A stretch of DNA of 64,000 nt, taken from NCBI RefSeq assembly GCF_014356525.2, contig NC_052509.1, positions 30,049,936 to 30,113,935 of the forward strand. The letters run 5' to 3'. Under the pieces are notes generated by a model, which saw only the letters and a program-made list of their open reading frames with translations, was not told where the DNA came from and made no database searches. A program made the position numbers and the translations under genes. Shown piece after piece: positions 1 through 10,655 of the stretch; the stretch's first letter is position 1; every line of letters starts with the position of its first letter. The stretch is from Nilaparvata lugens. Its lineage: Eukaryota; Arthropoda; Insecta; Hemiptera; Delphacidae.

Positions 1-1
1 C

Positions 2-994
2 CAGGGTGATCCATGGCTTGAGTTTTTTCATTCTCGTCGACGACTGCCTAAAGGGTTTTTTTGAATTATTCAACGCCTCTGAAAAATTTTGACAAAAATT
101 GGCTGAAAGAGTTTCAACATCCTGATTATTATTTATAATGCTGTCCCAGTCAGCCTGACACAGATTTTGGTACAGCAAAGCACGGTCGATGAATTCTCCT
201 GCGGGATGATTCAATGTAGTTATTGGCCTGTCAGTTGTAAAGGATATTGTTAAACCAATGCTGTAATGATCCATTACATTCAACTGTAGTGTAGCCGACT
301 TTACATCATATATGTTCTGGTACCGAAGAAAAAAGTGATCTAAACAAGTACTCGAGTCATTTGCTACTCTGGTCGGTTTTTCTATGCATTGGGTGAGACC
401 CGCTCCTAGGAGAGTATTCATGTATATGTCAGTATCTTGAGAATAATTGCCTATTAGATCCAAGTTAAGGTCACCAGTCCATATTACGCCTACGTCTCTA
501 TTAATGCTATTCACAAGTTGCTCTAGAGAATGGAGAAATAATTGGATATCGCTATCAAACGTGCGATAGAATGCTAATAAATTGAAGGTTTTATTGTAAA
601 AAGTAAAATCCAGCTTGAGCCCATAAACATCACCAAGAGAAACCTGGTTAGAGATAACTGATAAACGATTACTGTAAAAAACAATGACCCCATCGGCTCT
701 ATTGCGCTGTTTATCGGTAAAAACAACTTCATAACCCTCAATCGGCTGCACCTCCTCATCGCCTCGTAGCCAGCACTCAGACAAAACTATTATATCTATT
801 CTGGGCAATCCATTCAAATAAATTAGGAGCTCGTCAAAATTCCTGGAAAAACTTCTTATATTAATGTGCAATATTGTAAGTTTGTCCTCGCCATTCCTGG
901 TTGAGAAAAAAGTTTTATATTCAGAAATATTCTTCAATTCAGTACAAGGAAGAGAAAGATAGTGATTGTATTGATTATCCTCATCCTCATCCAT
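2..994 (-). CDS. LINE ORF2, N-terminal endonuclease part (runs off left edge)
   Basis: Open for 331 codons from an ATG at 994 to the window edge, with no stop, so this is the 5' part of a LINE ORF2. After an acidic N-terminus of about 45 residues comes an APE-type endonuclease with the usual landmarks: an NIRSFSRNFDEL start, SECW near residue 90, GDLNLDL near 173, a CLDHFF block near 218 and a DHYS catalytic-end motif near 240. It ends in the linker (KPWIT) that normally precedes the reverse transcriptase. The product would nick target DNA to prime reverse transcription. It lies 296 bp downstream of the PHD-finger ORF1 on the same strand. The NIRS/SECW style matches the CR1/Jockey assemblage; finer placement needs the RT domain, which lies outside the window. 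Confidence 0.85.
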   Translation of the reverse strand, partial: MDEDEDNQYNHYLSLPCTELKNISEYKTFFSTRNGEDKLTILHINIRSFSRNFDELLIYLNGLPRIDIIVLSECWLRGDEEVQPIEGYEVVFTDKQRNRADGVIVFYSNRLSVISNQVSLGDVYGLKLDFTFYNKTFNLLAFYRTFDSDIQLFLHSLEQLVNSINRDVGVIWTGDLNLDLIGNYSQDTDIYMNTLLGAGLTQCIEKPTRVANDSSTCLDHFFLRYQNIYDVKSATLQLNVMDHYSIGLTISFTTDRPITTLNHPAGEFIDRALLYQNLCQADWDSIINNNQDVETLSANFCQNFSEALNNSKKPFRQSSTRMKKLKPWITL

Positions 995-1289
995 TACACA
1001 AAAAAACACATTCAATCATAGAAGAAAAAGAACAAAGATTAAAACTGAAATCAGTAATTATTCATTACCTCTGCTAGCCGCGCCAAAAAAGAAACAAAAA
1101 TGATACTAAAAAAAGAGATACTACAAATTCCTCCACCTCACAATTTACCATGTGGATTCAGAAAAAAAAACAGTCTTCCGTAATAATTAATCATTATATC
1201 TTTACTAAAATGATAATGAAAACTCAAACAATGTCTCCCACCACTTTGTGCATCACTGTACACAAATTCTCGCCAACTCAATTCAATCA

Positions 1290-2102
1290 TTAAGAAGTTT
1301 GACAGTAGCGTTCATTGATAGAAAGGCAGCCGTTAGTGAACAAGGCCTTCATCTTTCTCTTATGCATCAGATCATGAGCGTCTCCACGGCGCACAAATTT
1401 GACGATGATACCAGGTGCGGGACGGTTGTTCCTATTTTTCAACCTATGGCAAGCATCAATGGAATCCTTTGCAATGTTCATTCCCACAGATTTGCAAACT
1501 TTGATAACAGTTTCTGTCACATCCTCATTAGCCAAGGATGGAACACCGTTGATTTCCAGGGTGTTTCTTCGCGAATACTGTTCGAGATCGTCCATCTGAC
1601 ATGAGACTGCGTCCAGTCTCGTGCGAAGAGTCACATTTTCGTCGGAAAGATTTTTGATGACCACTTTTTGAGCTTCAATTACTTCAGCTTGCTTAGCCAA
1701 CATTTCACCAGTTTTATCAATCTTCTCCATACACGTACGGATGGAAGCTGATAAGTCTTCCCGCAACTGACTATTACTGCTCACAATCAACGCCTTTAGA
1801 TCTTCTAATGAAGCATTTAAGGATGCAAGTGTAATTACCGAATTATTTGCGGCTGACGCAGTGTTCACTCGCACTGGTGTCGTATCACTGTTGCTACGCT
1901 GAATTCTAAACAGTTTTTCACAACTTTCACAGGACCAACCGGAACCACTAACCAACTGATCTATCTCAGTTTGACCCAACCCGACACATTTCCCATGAAA
2001 GTACGATTTGCACTGTTTACAAACAATTTTATCTTTGTTGTTTCTGATAACTGATAGGTTACATACGTTGCACAAACTCATGACTATACTGTACACAACC
2101 AA
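1290..2102 (-). CDS. LINE ORF1: PHD finger, coiled coil, L1-like RNA-binding domain
   Basis: A 270-residue ORF1-type protein; the ATG at 2081 is a slightly shorter alternative start. The N-terminal 65 residues carry a PHD-type zinc finger: CNVC, CKQC, a His in the FHGKC segment, and CESC. Residues about 95-170 are heptad-rich coiled coil. Residues about 170-265 resemble the transposase-22/L1-ORF1 RRM-like domain (YSRRNTLEINGVP, then an ACHRL block and a KAL-type end). Such proteins bind and chaperone LINE RNA. The expected end (an N-E/A-x-L-T type segment followed by LLN) continues in another frame just past the stop, so the last 15 or so residues look frameshifted. It pairs with the ORF2 at 994. 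Confidence 0.8.
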   Translation of the reverse strand: MVVYSIVMSLCNVCNLSVIRNNKDKIVCKQCKSYFHGKCVGLGQTEIDQLVSGSGWSCESCEKLFRIQRSNSDTTPVRVNTASAANNSVITLASLNASLEDLKALIVSSNSQLREDLSASIRTCMEKIDKTGEMLAKQAEVIEAQKVVIKNLSDENVTLRTRLDAVSCQMDDLEQYSRRNTLEINGVPSLANEDVTETVIKVCKSVGMNIAKDSIDACHRLKNRNNRPAPGIIVKFVRRGDAHDLMHKRKMKALFTNGCLSINERYCQTS

Positions 2103-2447
2103 AAAATAAAACCCGAAATATAAACTGTAACTTTTGGTAATTATTGTTTCACTTAGCTAAAAATTCCAATTTTTCGGAAAAAATGCAAAATTTCATGACA
2201 CGGCGCGGCTAGACTACGAGTAGATTTCAGTTCATTGCAGGCAACGAACGGTAGATGATAACAAGCCAAAAACAAGCGACCGTCTCTCACCAAGTCTGGC
2301 AGATAACTGAAATATACTCTACAAGTCTTGAAAAGTTACCATAGTTACGCTCAAAAAGAGACTCATCTCTGATTTTGTTCCTCGAACAGACAACCCCTGA
2401 GATCCTAAAACTTGGACAACACAAAGTAAACGTTTCAACACTTGGTT
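2103..2447. other. probable 5' UTR of the left-edge LINE, then unassigned sequence
   Basis: No gene seen. The first 150-250 bp lie directly 5' of the minus-strand LINE ORF1 and are the natural place for its 5' UTR and internal promoter. The exact 5' end of the element is not visible. Confidence 0.3.
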
Positions 2448-2948
2448 CTAATGTTCTGTTTCAGCTCGAATGGTTCTCTCATGCTCTTTGTCGATTTTTC
2501 CATCCAAACGTAATCGCATGGACAGTTCACGCCAAGATTGACTATTGTGTATGTGGGTAGGAGATTTCTCATTACAGGTCAAAATCTTAGTTAAGCTTTG
2601 CCAGTCAGAATATCCTTGGTCTCCTGCAAGAGATGAATTCACATTTTCAAAGACTTTGCAGGCAAAGCAAAATACAGCGTTTTTTTCAATTGAATATATC
2701 AACCAATTCCTACGAACTTGTTCCTAATTGCTAAGTTTTCTTGTGAAATGAAGTGGAGAGAGTTTTCTACCCTCAGCATCAGTGTGAAAGTCGATGTTAG
2801 TAGCTTGCACAGGACCACGCTCAGTAAGAAGTTTTTTTATTTCATCTGTGATTTTTAGCGGCCACTCACTCCAGTCCATTGATAGTAGCGGTGACGTGCC
2901 TCCGTACAGCTTCTGATCCTGCAATACAATTCTAAATTGTTTTATCAT
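2448..2948 (-). pseudogene. hAT/ZMYM1-like transposase fragment (TTF-type zinc finger region)
   Basis: Two same-frame segments (2948-2724 and 2702-2448) are separated by one in-frame TAG at 2724-2726. The first carries a GPVQ-type turn and a KLSPLHFTRKL segment. The second has the hallmark of the TTF zinc finger of ZMYM1/hAT-like transposases: YSIEKNAVFCFACKVF followed by GYSDWQSLTK and a W-x-E-L block. A plausible splice acceptor (pyrimidine-rich run then gcag) lies near 2922, so the coding exon may start there. The catalytic RNase H-like domain is missing because the frame decays after 2448. It is a relic either of a hAT element or of a transposase-derived host gene; the internal stop and truncation favour a dead element. 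Confidence 0.6.
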
Positions 2949-4412
2949 CGCATTATGTGGAAACGAATGTTCAATGAGTTATTTGTATTTTCAATTGTTA
3001 ATCGATATAACTCAATTCAATAATTGTTAGCCTACATGAGCTTTCTCCTTGTGAAAGAATAAAAAACGTTATCTCTAGAACCTAAACTTAACTGCCAGCA
3101 GCTATTACAATAGGGATATAATTAGTAATTATTTTTCACAGTACATTTCAAAATGTATTGATTTAGCAATAATTAGTGTATTGGCTTGTGTGGTGTGAAA
3201 TATTTCTATACTTGGAGTTGCTATTATGTGAGTGAGTTGATTCTGGAGGATATTTTATAATAAATGTTTTTAAGTTTTCCAATTGTATAATCATGTGTAG
3301 ACTTGAAGGGATAAAATCTATTTTGTTCCATTGGGTTTTTCAACATTTTATCAAACATTGCAACACCCAGTATTTATATTTTATTTCTTACATTGCCAGC
3401 TTCACAACAGCGAGGCAATAGATAATAACAAGAATGAAGGACGAAAACAATTTATTGAAGGGTGCTGCAACCCAAAACAATCACACTCGCCCATTTCAAA
3501 TTCGCCCATATAAATTTTAGATTTATTGGAAATTCATATTTTATAATAATTATTCATCCTTGGAAAAACACATGATAATTTCGTCATCGGTTGATAAAGG
3601 AATATGCTAATGCCTGTGTGGAAAAGAGACAGAATTATGTTCAGCTGTTGAACTTTTGCAATCTATCAACGGATCTTATGAGAAATATTATCTAGCAATA
3701 TTATAAATAAACCGACTTGATCAACCTTATCTGATTCGTTGACATGACCAACGATCATAGGTTATGATTTCATTCATGATCCATAATTTTTTTATTTAAA
3801 TTGGAGTAGCCTACATATATTAAAATTTCCAAAGCTAATCATTATTTTACAGTTTTAAGTGATTAGTGATTGTTATTTTGTTATGAAATTTGGTTTGTGA
3901 AGAATCTAAATTCGAACTTTACTGTTTTCAAATATTTGGACTGAAAATTGAAATTCAAAAGTGTATGGAACATAACCTATTGAATGAAAAAGACTGAGAA
4001 ATTGTCAAAAAAATCACTGATTTATTGATAATTAGAAAGACTGGTTTCGGTTATTACACCATTGTCAATTTCTGATAAACTAAAACTGAATACAAGAGCA
4101 GCAGAATTTATACTAGTAGGCGAGTACTGCTATTGGTCAAGGGCATGAACGCCTGCCATTCGCCCAGCTAGACAGTCTCCTCCCACTCAACGGTTTGACA
4201 AAATGGCGGCTTAAGCAACAGAATCGCCATGATAACAAAATTTACTTTCAGTACAAAATAAGAACCAAGAAAACAAGTAGTGTGAAATGAGATAATAAAA
4301 CAAATATGTAAATGGAAAAACTATTCACTAATGGATGTATGCTTACAATTTTATGATAAAACTAAATTCGTAGTGTTGTATTGGTTGAAATGAATCTGGT
4401 CATTTAAACTAT
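2949..4412. other. unassigned AT-rich stretch with a Penelope-like control-region motif
   Basis: No gene seen. Around 4025-4100 the sequence ACTGGTTTCGGTTATTACAC with the following ATTGTCAATT resembles the TTTCGG..TACACCATT motif common in the terminal (pLTR) regions of Penelope-like elements. That fits the Penelope-like tail just downstream. The rest (2949-4020) is featureless. Confidence 0.3.
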
Positions 4413-4690
4413 ACTGGGAATTTTCCTTAATTACCCTTGTTATTTCTAAAGCCTCTAGAATATTCAAAGATCTGTGAACCTTATTCAAAGACCTTAACTG
4501 TGAACTTGTGATTATTTGTTATCAAATGTTCTGCAAAGTTAGATTCCCCATTTTGCAGAACATTTGATAACAAATAATCACAAGTTCACAGTTAAGGAGA
4601 ATGTTGAGTTTCTGCATGTTAATAACAAAGGCAGATCTTTGAATATTCTAGAGGCTTTAGAAATAACAAGAGTAGAGGAAAATTCCCAGT
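4413..4690. repeat. long inverted repeat (palindrome) built from Penelope-like tail sequence
   Basis: Arm 4413-4537 is the reverse complement of arm 4552-4690, with a loop of about 14 bases and a few indels. Matching blocks include ACTGGGAATTTTCC with its mirror GGAAAATTCCCAGT, and AATCACAAGTTCACAGTTAA on the right with its mirror on the left. The right arm is coding (next entry); the left arm is its inverted copy. Head-to-head partial copies are typical of Penelope-like elements. Confidence 0.8.
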
Positions 4691-4692
4691 AA
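4552..4692 (+). pseudogene. C-terminal end of a Penelope-like element ORF
   Basis: A 46-codon open frame ending in TAA at 4690-4692, with no start of its own. It carries the FAEHLITNNHKF and LHVNNKGRSLNILEALEI segments. These resemble the conserved stretch at the end of the GIY-YIG endonuclease of Penelope-like retroelements (an H-x3-N-H-x-F block, then LH..KG, then a LE..EI helix). The rest of the RT and endonuclease is absent. The stop codon coincides with the start of the 445-bp dispersed repeat. Identification rests on pattern recognition only. Confidence 0.55.
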
Positions 4693-5135
4693 GGCACCTA
4701 GGGACTATGAATTAGATTTGATTGGTTAATTTTCTGTAATGTGAAGAACAGGTTGGTCTTAAAAACGTGTTTTGTTTTAGTTCGAATTTCACTAGAGGCC
4801 TAATAGTTCCCATTTGAGTAACTTCTCAACCTTAGATGTTAAATTTCTTGTTTTCTGAGATAATTTATTATTTTGAAGATCTCTGTATTAATCGTGGCTT
4901 ACCTGATTTCTTAAGGCTTCATTATTTCTAGTCAAAAAATTTCTAGTCAGTTGAAATATATTTTGTAATGTTCACAAAATCAGGTCCATTAAAGTCATAT
5001 CTCTCTCCCTCTACAAATATGTTGTTCTTTTATGAGTCTTCTTTCCACACCAGATAGTAAGTCAAGTAGTCTTTATTTTGTTACGTGATTCAAAATTTAT
5101 TCTAAATTTTTACTGCCAACCAAAGAAACGTAACA
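4691..5135. repeat. 445-bp dispersed repeat, copy 1 (candidate LTR or element 3' end)
   Basis: Matches 30839-31272 in the same orientation over essentially its whole length, with small substitutions. Both copies begin AAGGCACCTAGGGACTAT and end near AACCAAAGAAA(c)GTAACA, and both contain a TCTCTC microsatellite. Ends are not TG..CA and no primer-binding site follows directly, so LTR status is not proven. The copy stands between the Penelope-like tail and the Gypsy gag. Confidence 0.7.
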
Positions 5136-5393
5136 AAAGCTGCGCTGTACTCTGCTGTTTTAGAAATATTTTTTACTCGAACAAAGTTTATATTATTTTT
5201 TTCTTCAAAATTTTTTGAACTTTACAAACTTCTGGTCTGGGTGGGAACTGAGAAAAGATGGAATGCCACTTAAACAGTCCATTAGTTGGACTATAATCGA
5301 TTCATTGAACTAGGTAATACATTCCTATTGGTGTTTAATTTATAATTTGAATATTGCTTGGGGATCTATGAGATTTTTTTTCTTTCCTGTAAC

Positions 5394-5688
5394 ATGACAG
5401 ACAAGGCTACTAGTTTTGATCAGGTTGTTAGCAAAGAGGCTAGTATGCAGGACCAGACGGAATCTGATGCTCCATCTGGGGTGTTCTGGATAGTGAAGCA
5501 AAAAAATTGAGGAAAAATTAGCTACTCGTGGTTCAAGAGCCTGGCTGGCACGTGCTATTAATCCTTATCATTCGATTAAACCTGAATTAATCTATGAAAT
5601 ACAGACTTTGGGATCGACAGTAGGTCAGTTAGATGAATTAAGTGTAGATGATTTAAGAAAAAATTTAGTTAATTACATAAAGAACGAA
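5394..5688 (+). pseudogene. Gypsy gag, N-terminal remnant
   Basis: Starts at an ATG at 5394 (MTDKATSFDQ), is frameshifted in a run of seven A at about 5503, and continues in another frame (RGSRAWLARAINPYHSI) to TAG at 5686-5688. The short helical segment with an SVDDLRKNL end looks like a gag or SAP-like start. It is separated by stops from the main gag ORF at 5748. Confidence 0.5.
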
Positions 5689-5747
5689 TAGGAAGGAAGG
5701 GGCAAATTTTCAAAAGAAACCACAATTCAGAGACAGCTAAAGTAGAG

Positions 5748-7126
5748 TTGACTCAAATTGAGAAAATTGTTGGTTGGATAAATTCTTGTTATGCGGGTTT
5801 TTACAAGGCAGGAGATGCTGAGAGTAAGAAGGAATTATTTTCGAAATGTTTGTCTAATGTATTCCATTGCGCTAATAGGATAATACATTTGATGACTTAT
5901 GCTAGGAAAGAAAATAATGTGGACTTGATTCCAGATTTGAATCAGCAATTGGATGAGTTGTGTGCATTGAGTGCACGTTTGTTGGACTGTCAACCTGCGA
6001 ATCTGAGTCGTGTTGGTTCGCCTGTGCCTTACTCCACGGCGGTCTCGACTTCACTTCCTGTGAACCCTGTTGTCACTGGATCACTTGCAAAGGCGACCAT
6101 GGCGCCGGTTCTTCTAACAGCCGGTAGGCCCGAAAACACGCTATACATCTTGCAGGCAAGTATGGTGCATTCTCGTGCACACGATCATAATATTTTGACG
6201 CTGCAAACTCCGCCACCTGCAGTTCATACTTTCATGCCGGTGATGCCAGGTCCATCGAGAGTTAGCCCTGTCGTTGTGACAGCTGCTTCACCGGTCGCTT
6301 CAAATCTGACTCAGCTCCATAATTCAATATCCGATGGCTTAGTTAGAGAGAATGTTTTATCATCTTTTGGAAGTTTGTACAATAAATTGCATAACCCTAT
6401 CGAAACTCTATTAAAGGATTTTTCAGTTACTGACAGTCTGACTGTGGAAGTCTTGTTAAAATATATGGGAATAGCATTAAAGATACGAAATCAATTTGGT
6501 GTGAGTGATACCCAGTTATTTCAAATCTCACAACCTTTCACTTTAGGTCCTTTGAATGATCGGTTGACCTTTGCAATCAATTCTTGTAGCAGTTTTGATC
6601 AATTTCATGGAGACGTATTGACATTTTTTATACCACAAAGATTACACTCTGCTATAGAAAGACAGCAATTCTACCGCTTGCAGAACTCTCATGAGCCATT
6701 GAGTAGTTACATTGTGTCCATTGTGGGAAGCCGCATGTTTACTTAGGGTAAACCTACAAGAATGCGAGATTGTTAGCTCCATTTGTTCAGGTTTGAACCC
6801 TGCTGAAAGGTCACGATTGATATTCCATGGAAGACCCACGTCGTTTCAAGAGCTCAACGAGATGAGCGTTCAAGCTCAAAACATGAGTTTTGCTGATCAA
6901 GAAAGGGAAAACATGGAGAGGTCCAGGGGAGTTGATTGGTCTAATTCAGCCAACTCTGATAGTGCTAGAGACAAGATTTGCTTCAACTGTGGTTTGCATG
7001 GTCATATAGCACGAATGTGTCGAAGGAAGCCCGCGCCCACTAGAAAATGAAGGCGAGGTGATTTGCTTTACATGCAGAAAGCCTGGGCATTTTTCACGCG
7101 ACTGTAGAACAAAGAAGTCTTGACTA
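5748..7126 (+). pseudogene. Gypsy gag/nucleocapsid with two CCHC zinc knuckles
   Basis: The first frame (5748-6746) codes for a 330-residue capsid-like part with a proline/alanine/valine-rich middle and a C-terminal helical domain. A frameshift near 6740 moves it to the next frame (to 7050), which ends in the zinc knuckle CFNCGLHGHIARMC (6979-7020). Another frameshift near 7050 is followed by a second knuckle, CFTCRKPGHFSRDC (7064-7105), then TGA. Gag would coat and package the element RNA. The motifs are intact but the gene is broken in two places. Confidence 0.75.
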
Positions 7127-7198
7127 GTCAGTTTTATTCCTGAGAAGGATTCTAGGAATAATGCCTCAAATGAATCCTTATCTTATTCTAGTAAGAGT

Positions 7199-7995
7199 GT
7201 GAGTAGACTGAGTAGTAAAACAGCTGATCATTTAGAAAGAAATCGTCGTCATGGTAAGGAACATATAGCAAAGCATAAAATTAAAACATTATCCACAAAA
7301 TCTCTACCTATTATCATGTGTCAGCTGAGGTTACAGGCTTGTGAATCTCCCGCATTAATTGATTCTGGGGCAGTCCGATCTATTATTTCTCAATCCGTTC
7401 TTGACCTTTTGTTGGCTAATGAGAACAATTGAACTGCATGGATGAAAACCTTATTTGCACGGCGGCGAATAAAAGTCCAATGTTTTTAAATAAATCTGTA
7501 TCTTTAAAAATCAAAATAGAAATGTTTACTTGGAACTTCAAATTTTTTGTAGTGGCCAATTTTGCTTTTCCGGTAGTCTTGGGAAGCGATTTCATAATTT
7601 TTTCACAATTGGTACCTGATCTTTTCCATAACAGTTATTTCTTTGGGTTTAAACCCAACTTTAAATTTGAACTTGTAGATGAAGAAAGAGTATTATCATC
7701 ACCCCTTCTGGCTTCAGTAGGATCTGTTGAGTTTATTGAAGGCATGACTGCCACCGAGCAAGCTTCTTTGAGCAAGGTGCTCAGTAGTTTCGATGATGTC
7801 TTATCCAAAAGATTAGGGAAGACTAAATTATTGGAATATAAGATCTGTTTAACGTCCTCTGAACCCGTTAGACGAGTCCCTTATCAATTGAATCCAATCA
7901 AGAGGGAGATTTTAGATAAAAAGGTGCAAGAAATGCTACAGGAAATGCTACAATTGAGCGGGCTGTTTGTAATTATTCTAGTCCCTGTTTTCTAG
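7199..7995 (+). pseudogene. Gypsy pol: retropepsin and start of reverse transcriptase
   Basis: The frame 7199-7432 carries the protease active-site motif ALIDSGAVRSIIS (DSG in place of the commoner DTG). A frameshift near 7430 leads to 7429-7995, which holds the second protease landmark VVLGSDFI and the RT fingers start (YQLNPIKREILDKKVQEML). A short duplication of CAGGAAATGCTA (Q-E-M-L twice) sits just before a further frameshift near 7950. The product would process the polyprotein; it cannot be made intact here. Confidence 0.75.
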
Positions 7996-8800
7996 TTCCG
8001 AAGGGTCACAAGAATGATACTGATAGTGATGCTTGGAGATTAGTGGTAGACTATCGATTTTTGAATCAGCGTATCTCACTGGTTTCAGTTCCTTTACTCA
8101 ACATTGAAGGCTGCTTTCATTATTTTAATGGGGCAAAGTTTTTCTCTGTTCTGGACTTGAACCAGGCATATTATCAAATACCGTTACACGAGGATAGTAG
8201 AACATATACTACTTTCTGTACAATGCGCACGACTTATCATTTCACTCGTGTTCCTTTCAGACTTGCTGTTGAATCTTAAGTATTATCCGTTGTCTTTGAT
8301 CAATTGTTTGATGAGGAAAAGTATAAATTCATCTTTCATTATCTGGATGACATAGTAATTTATTCAAAAACTTTTGCTGATCATATGGATCACATTCAGA
8401 TCGTTCTTTCAAAATTGCGAGAAGCTGGCTTCATAGTTAATCCAGAGAAGGCTAGTTTTGCCAAAAAACAAATTTCCTTTTTGGGACATATTATTAACGA
8501 AAATGGTGTGTCCGTAGACTCCAATAGAACCAAATGTATTCGTGAATTTCCCCGACCCAAAAATCAGAAAGGAGTAGCCCGATTTATTGGTATGGTGGCT
8601 TATTATCATAAATTCATCCCGAGGTTCGCCGAAATTGCAGCACCACTGAATGCCCTGAGAAAAAAGAATTCCAAATTTGAATGGAATGCAGTTCATGACG
8701 AAGCTTTCAACAAGCCCAAAAAGGCTATTACGAGCCCACCCATGTTGCGAACCACTGATTTTTCGAAACAGTTTATTCTCCAAACCGATGCTAGCTCTAC
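7996..8800 (+). pseudogene. Gypsy pol: reverse transcriptase palm and thumb
   Basis: Contains WRLVVDYRFLN, FSVLDLNQAYYQIPL and the catalytic YLDD box at 8340-8351, then the FLGHII and RFIGMVAYYHKFIPRFA landmarks of Gypsy RT. A stop at 8277-8279 with a frameshift before 8304 splits it between the YYQIPL and YLDD parts. The catalytic Asp residues are retained. It continues into RNase H in another frame near 8800. Confidence 0.85.
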
Positions 8801-9140
8801 AGCAATATTGCTGCTGTGCTGTCACAGTATGTGGATGGAATACTTCAACCGATCGCATATGCTTCTAAGAAGTTGACTCCCAATGAAACTCGTTATAGCA
8901 CTTATGAGTTGGAGTGCTTGGCTGCCATTTTCGGTATGGAGAAATTTAAAGTGTTTTTGCAGCATTCTAAATTCAAACTATTTACTGATAACTCTGCGCT
9001 ATCGTGGGTTTTTTATAATCCAAAGGGCGGGCGAATTGGTCGTTGGGTTCTGAGGTTATTGTCCTTCCAGTTCGAGACTGTTCACATAGCAAGCCGTTTA
9101 AACGTCTGTGCAGACTCTTTGTCACACATGTACTGGGATG
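8780..9140 (+). pseudogene. Gypsy pol: RNase H
   Basis: LQTDASS at the end of the previous frame (8780-8797) is the first catalytic Asp region. After a one-step frameshift the 8816 frame continues with IAYASKKLTPNETRYSTYE (catalytic Glu region) and LFTDNSALSWV (catalytic Asp). This is the usual Gypsy RNase H layout, degrading the RNA strand of the RNA:DNA hybrid. The domain is complete in sequence but split by the frameshift. Confidence 0.8.
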
Positions 9141-9199
9141 AAGAGGAACCCATTGATTTTTCATCTAAGGAGAAAGATCTTGAACCCTTATCTTGTTTG

Positions 9200-10090
9200 T
9201 TGGTGAACATTTTAAAATTGTCTGATTTTCCACTGGTTTTCTCGGAGATCCAGCACCATCAAAAGAGTGATCCGTTTTGTATGGAAATGATCGATAAAAT
9301 TCCTTATTCCTTGAGTAAGGGTGTCTTAGTGATCAAGTCTCGAAATGCTGCATCTCATAAGGTGGTGCTACCGAAAATTTTAAAGCCTCTCATTTTCAAG
9401 TATTTTCATGAAACCACTTTCGGCGGTCATTTAGGTATTTATAAGACCACTAATAAAATTTTAGAAGGATTTTATTGGCCTGGAGAGAGGAAGGATATTA
9501 TGTTGCTGGTGAAATCTTGTCATTTGTGTGGAAAGAGTAAGCCTGCCAAACAACACAATTTTGGTTATTTGTCATCTCGAGTAGTCACGAAACCGTTGGA
9601 AAGGTTTTATTGTGATTTAGTAGGTCCTCTAATTAGAACGACTGAAGTATATACCCAAATTCTAGTGTGTGTAGATTCCTTTTCTAAATTCTCCTGGTTG
9701 GTTCCTCTGAGAAAGGGAAACACTGAGTCTGTCGTTAAGGCCTTAAAGGGCATTTTCCTGAATTTTTCAGTGCCCAAAAGCTTAGTTATGGATAATGCTA
9801 CAATCGTCACCTCTGCATCTTTTAAAAATTTCTGTTCCCAACTTGGTATTCAACACATCACAACACCATCGTATCACCCAGCCCCTAACATGTATGTAAG
9901 GGTAAACAGAAATTTAAAAAGCGCCCTTATTGCATCCCATGCGGAAGCGCAAAATAAATGGAGTGATAGTTTAGATTGGTTGAGTCTAGCTTTCAATCTA
10001 TCCGAACAAGAAAGTTCATGGCTGCACACCATTTTCACTTATGTTCAGGTATTCACCCAATCATCCGCTTATAAACGCTTGAAGGATTGA
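9200..10090 (+). pseudogene. Gypsy pol: integrase with catalytic Glu missing
   Basis: Shares one frame with RNase H (8816-10090). The zinc-binding H-H-C-C is present (HETTFGGHLG, then CHLCGK at 9519-9536), as are IN core residues D1 (FYCDLVGP, about 9607) and D2 (VMDNAT, about 9788). In the third catalytic block, normally N-G-x-V-E-R-x-N-R, the sequence reads PAPNMYVRVNRNLKSAL: the Glu position is absent, so the DDE triad is incomplete. The frame ends early in a degraded C-terminal region. Confidence 0.8.
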
Positions 10091-10167
10091 CGAATTTCTC
10101 CCTGATCAGATCAATCCTGGAACTGTGTAACTCTGGAAAAAGACACGGATAAATCTCACAAAAGTGC

Positions 10168-10365
10168 ATGCGCGCGCTGCTAAGTAATACAACCAACGGA
10201 GAGTGCAAGTCCCATTCAAAATTGGTGATAGTCTTATTACAAACGCAAATTTTATCTAATTCTGCTAATAAGATAATGAACAAATTGAGTTATCGGTTTA
10301 AAGGTCCTTATGTAATCAAAAAGTGGTTGACACCTGTTACCGTTTCTTTACATGACTCTCCTTGA
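10168..10365 (+). pseudogene. Gypsy integrase C-terminal GPY/F-like remnant
   Basis: The segment KLSYRFKGPYVIKKWL is the GPY/F-type module that follows the core of many Gypsy integrases (KL...GPY.I). It is out of frame with the core at 9200-10090. Confidence 0.55.
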
Positions 10366-10404
10366 AGACAGGAGTGATTATACAGTACTCCACACTCGAA
10401 CTCT

Positions 10405-10655
10405 GTGAAATCAGCGAGCATAATGAGAATCACAATAATATTGAGAAGAAATTTAGCAACTCAACATAGTTATGAGATGTTAATTGAAAATCAATGAGGA
10501 GATTTGATATTATATTGTTCATACATTCAAAATGTATGTTCAAAGTCTGTAAAATCAAAGAGCTTGATGAAGAAATTTAATATCTCTACATAGTTATGAG
10601 ATGCTAATTGAAAATCAATGAGTAGATTTGATATTACATTGCTCTCACATTTAAA
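10405..10655. repeat. two tandem units of about 124 bp
   Basis: ACATAGTTATGAGATG begins at 10464 and again at 10588, each followed by the shared TAATTGAAAATCAATGAG and AGATTTGATATTA blocks, giving a period of 124. This lies just 3' of the Gypsy coding region and may be part of its 3' noncoding region. Confidence 0.75.

Larger units (their letters stand above)
5394..10365 (+). mobile_element. degenerate Ty3/Gypsy (Metaviridae) LTR retrotransposon, internal region
   Basis: Domains appear in the order gag, two CCHC zinc knuckles, aspartic protease, reverse transcriptase, RNase H, integrase and a GPY/F-like tail. This is the Ty3/Gypsy order (integrase last). At least six frameshifts or stops interrupt it, so it cannot be autonomous. 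No envelope gene is seen after the integrase. Paired LTRs are not evident: the 445-bp repeat lies upstream, but no copy lies within 1 kb downstream of 10365. Confidence 0.85.

Noticed and set aside
4230..4330. Hammerhead ribozyme associated with Penelope-like terminal regions
   Set aside because: I looked for CTGATGA and GAAA core boxes with suitable stems on both strands near 3990-4410 and found no convincing set.
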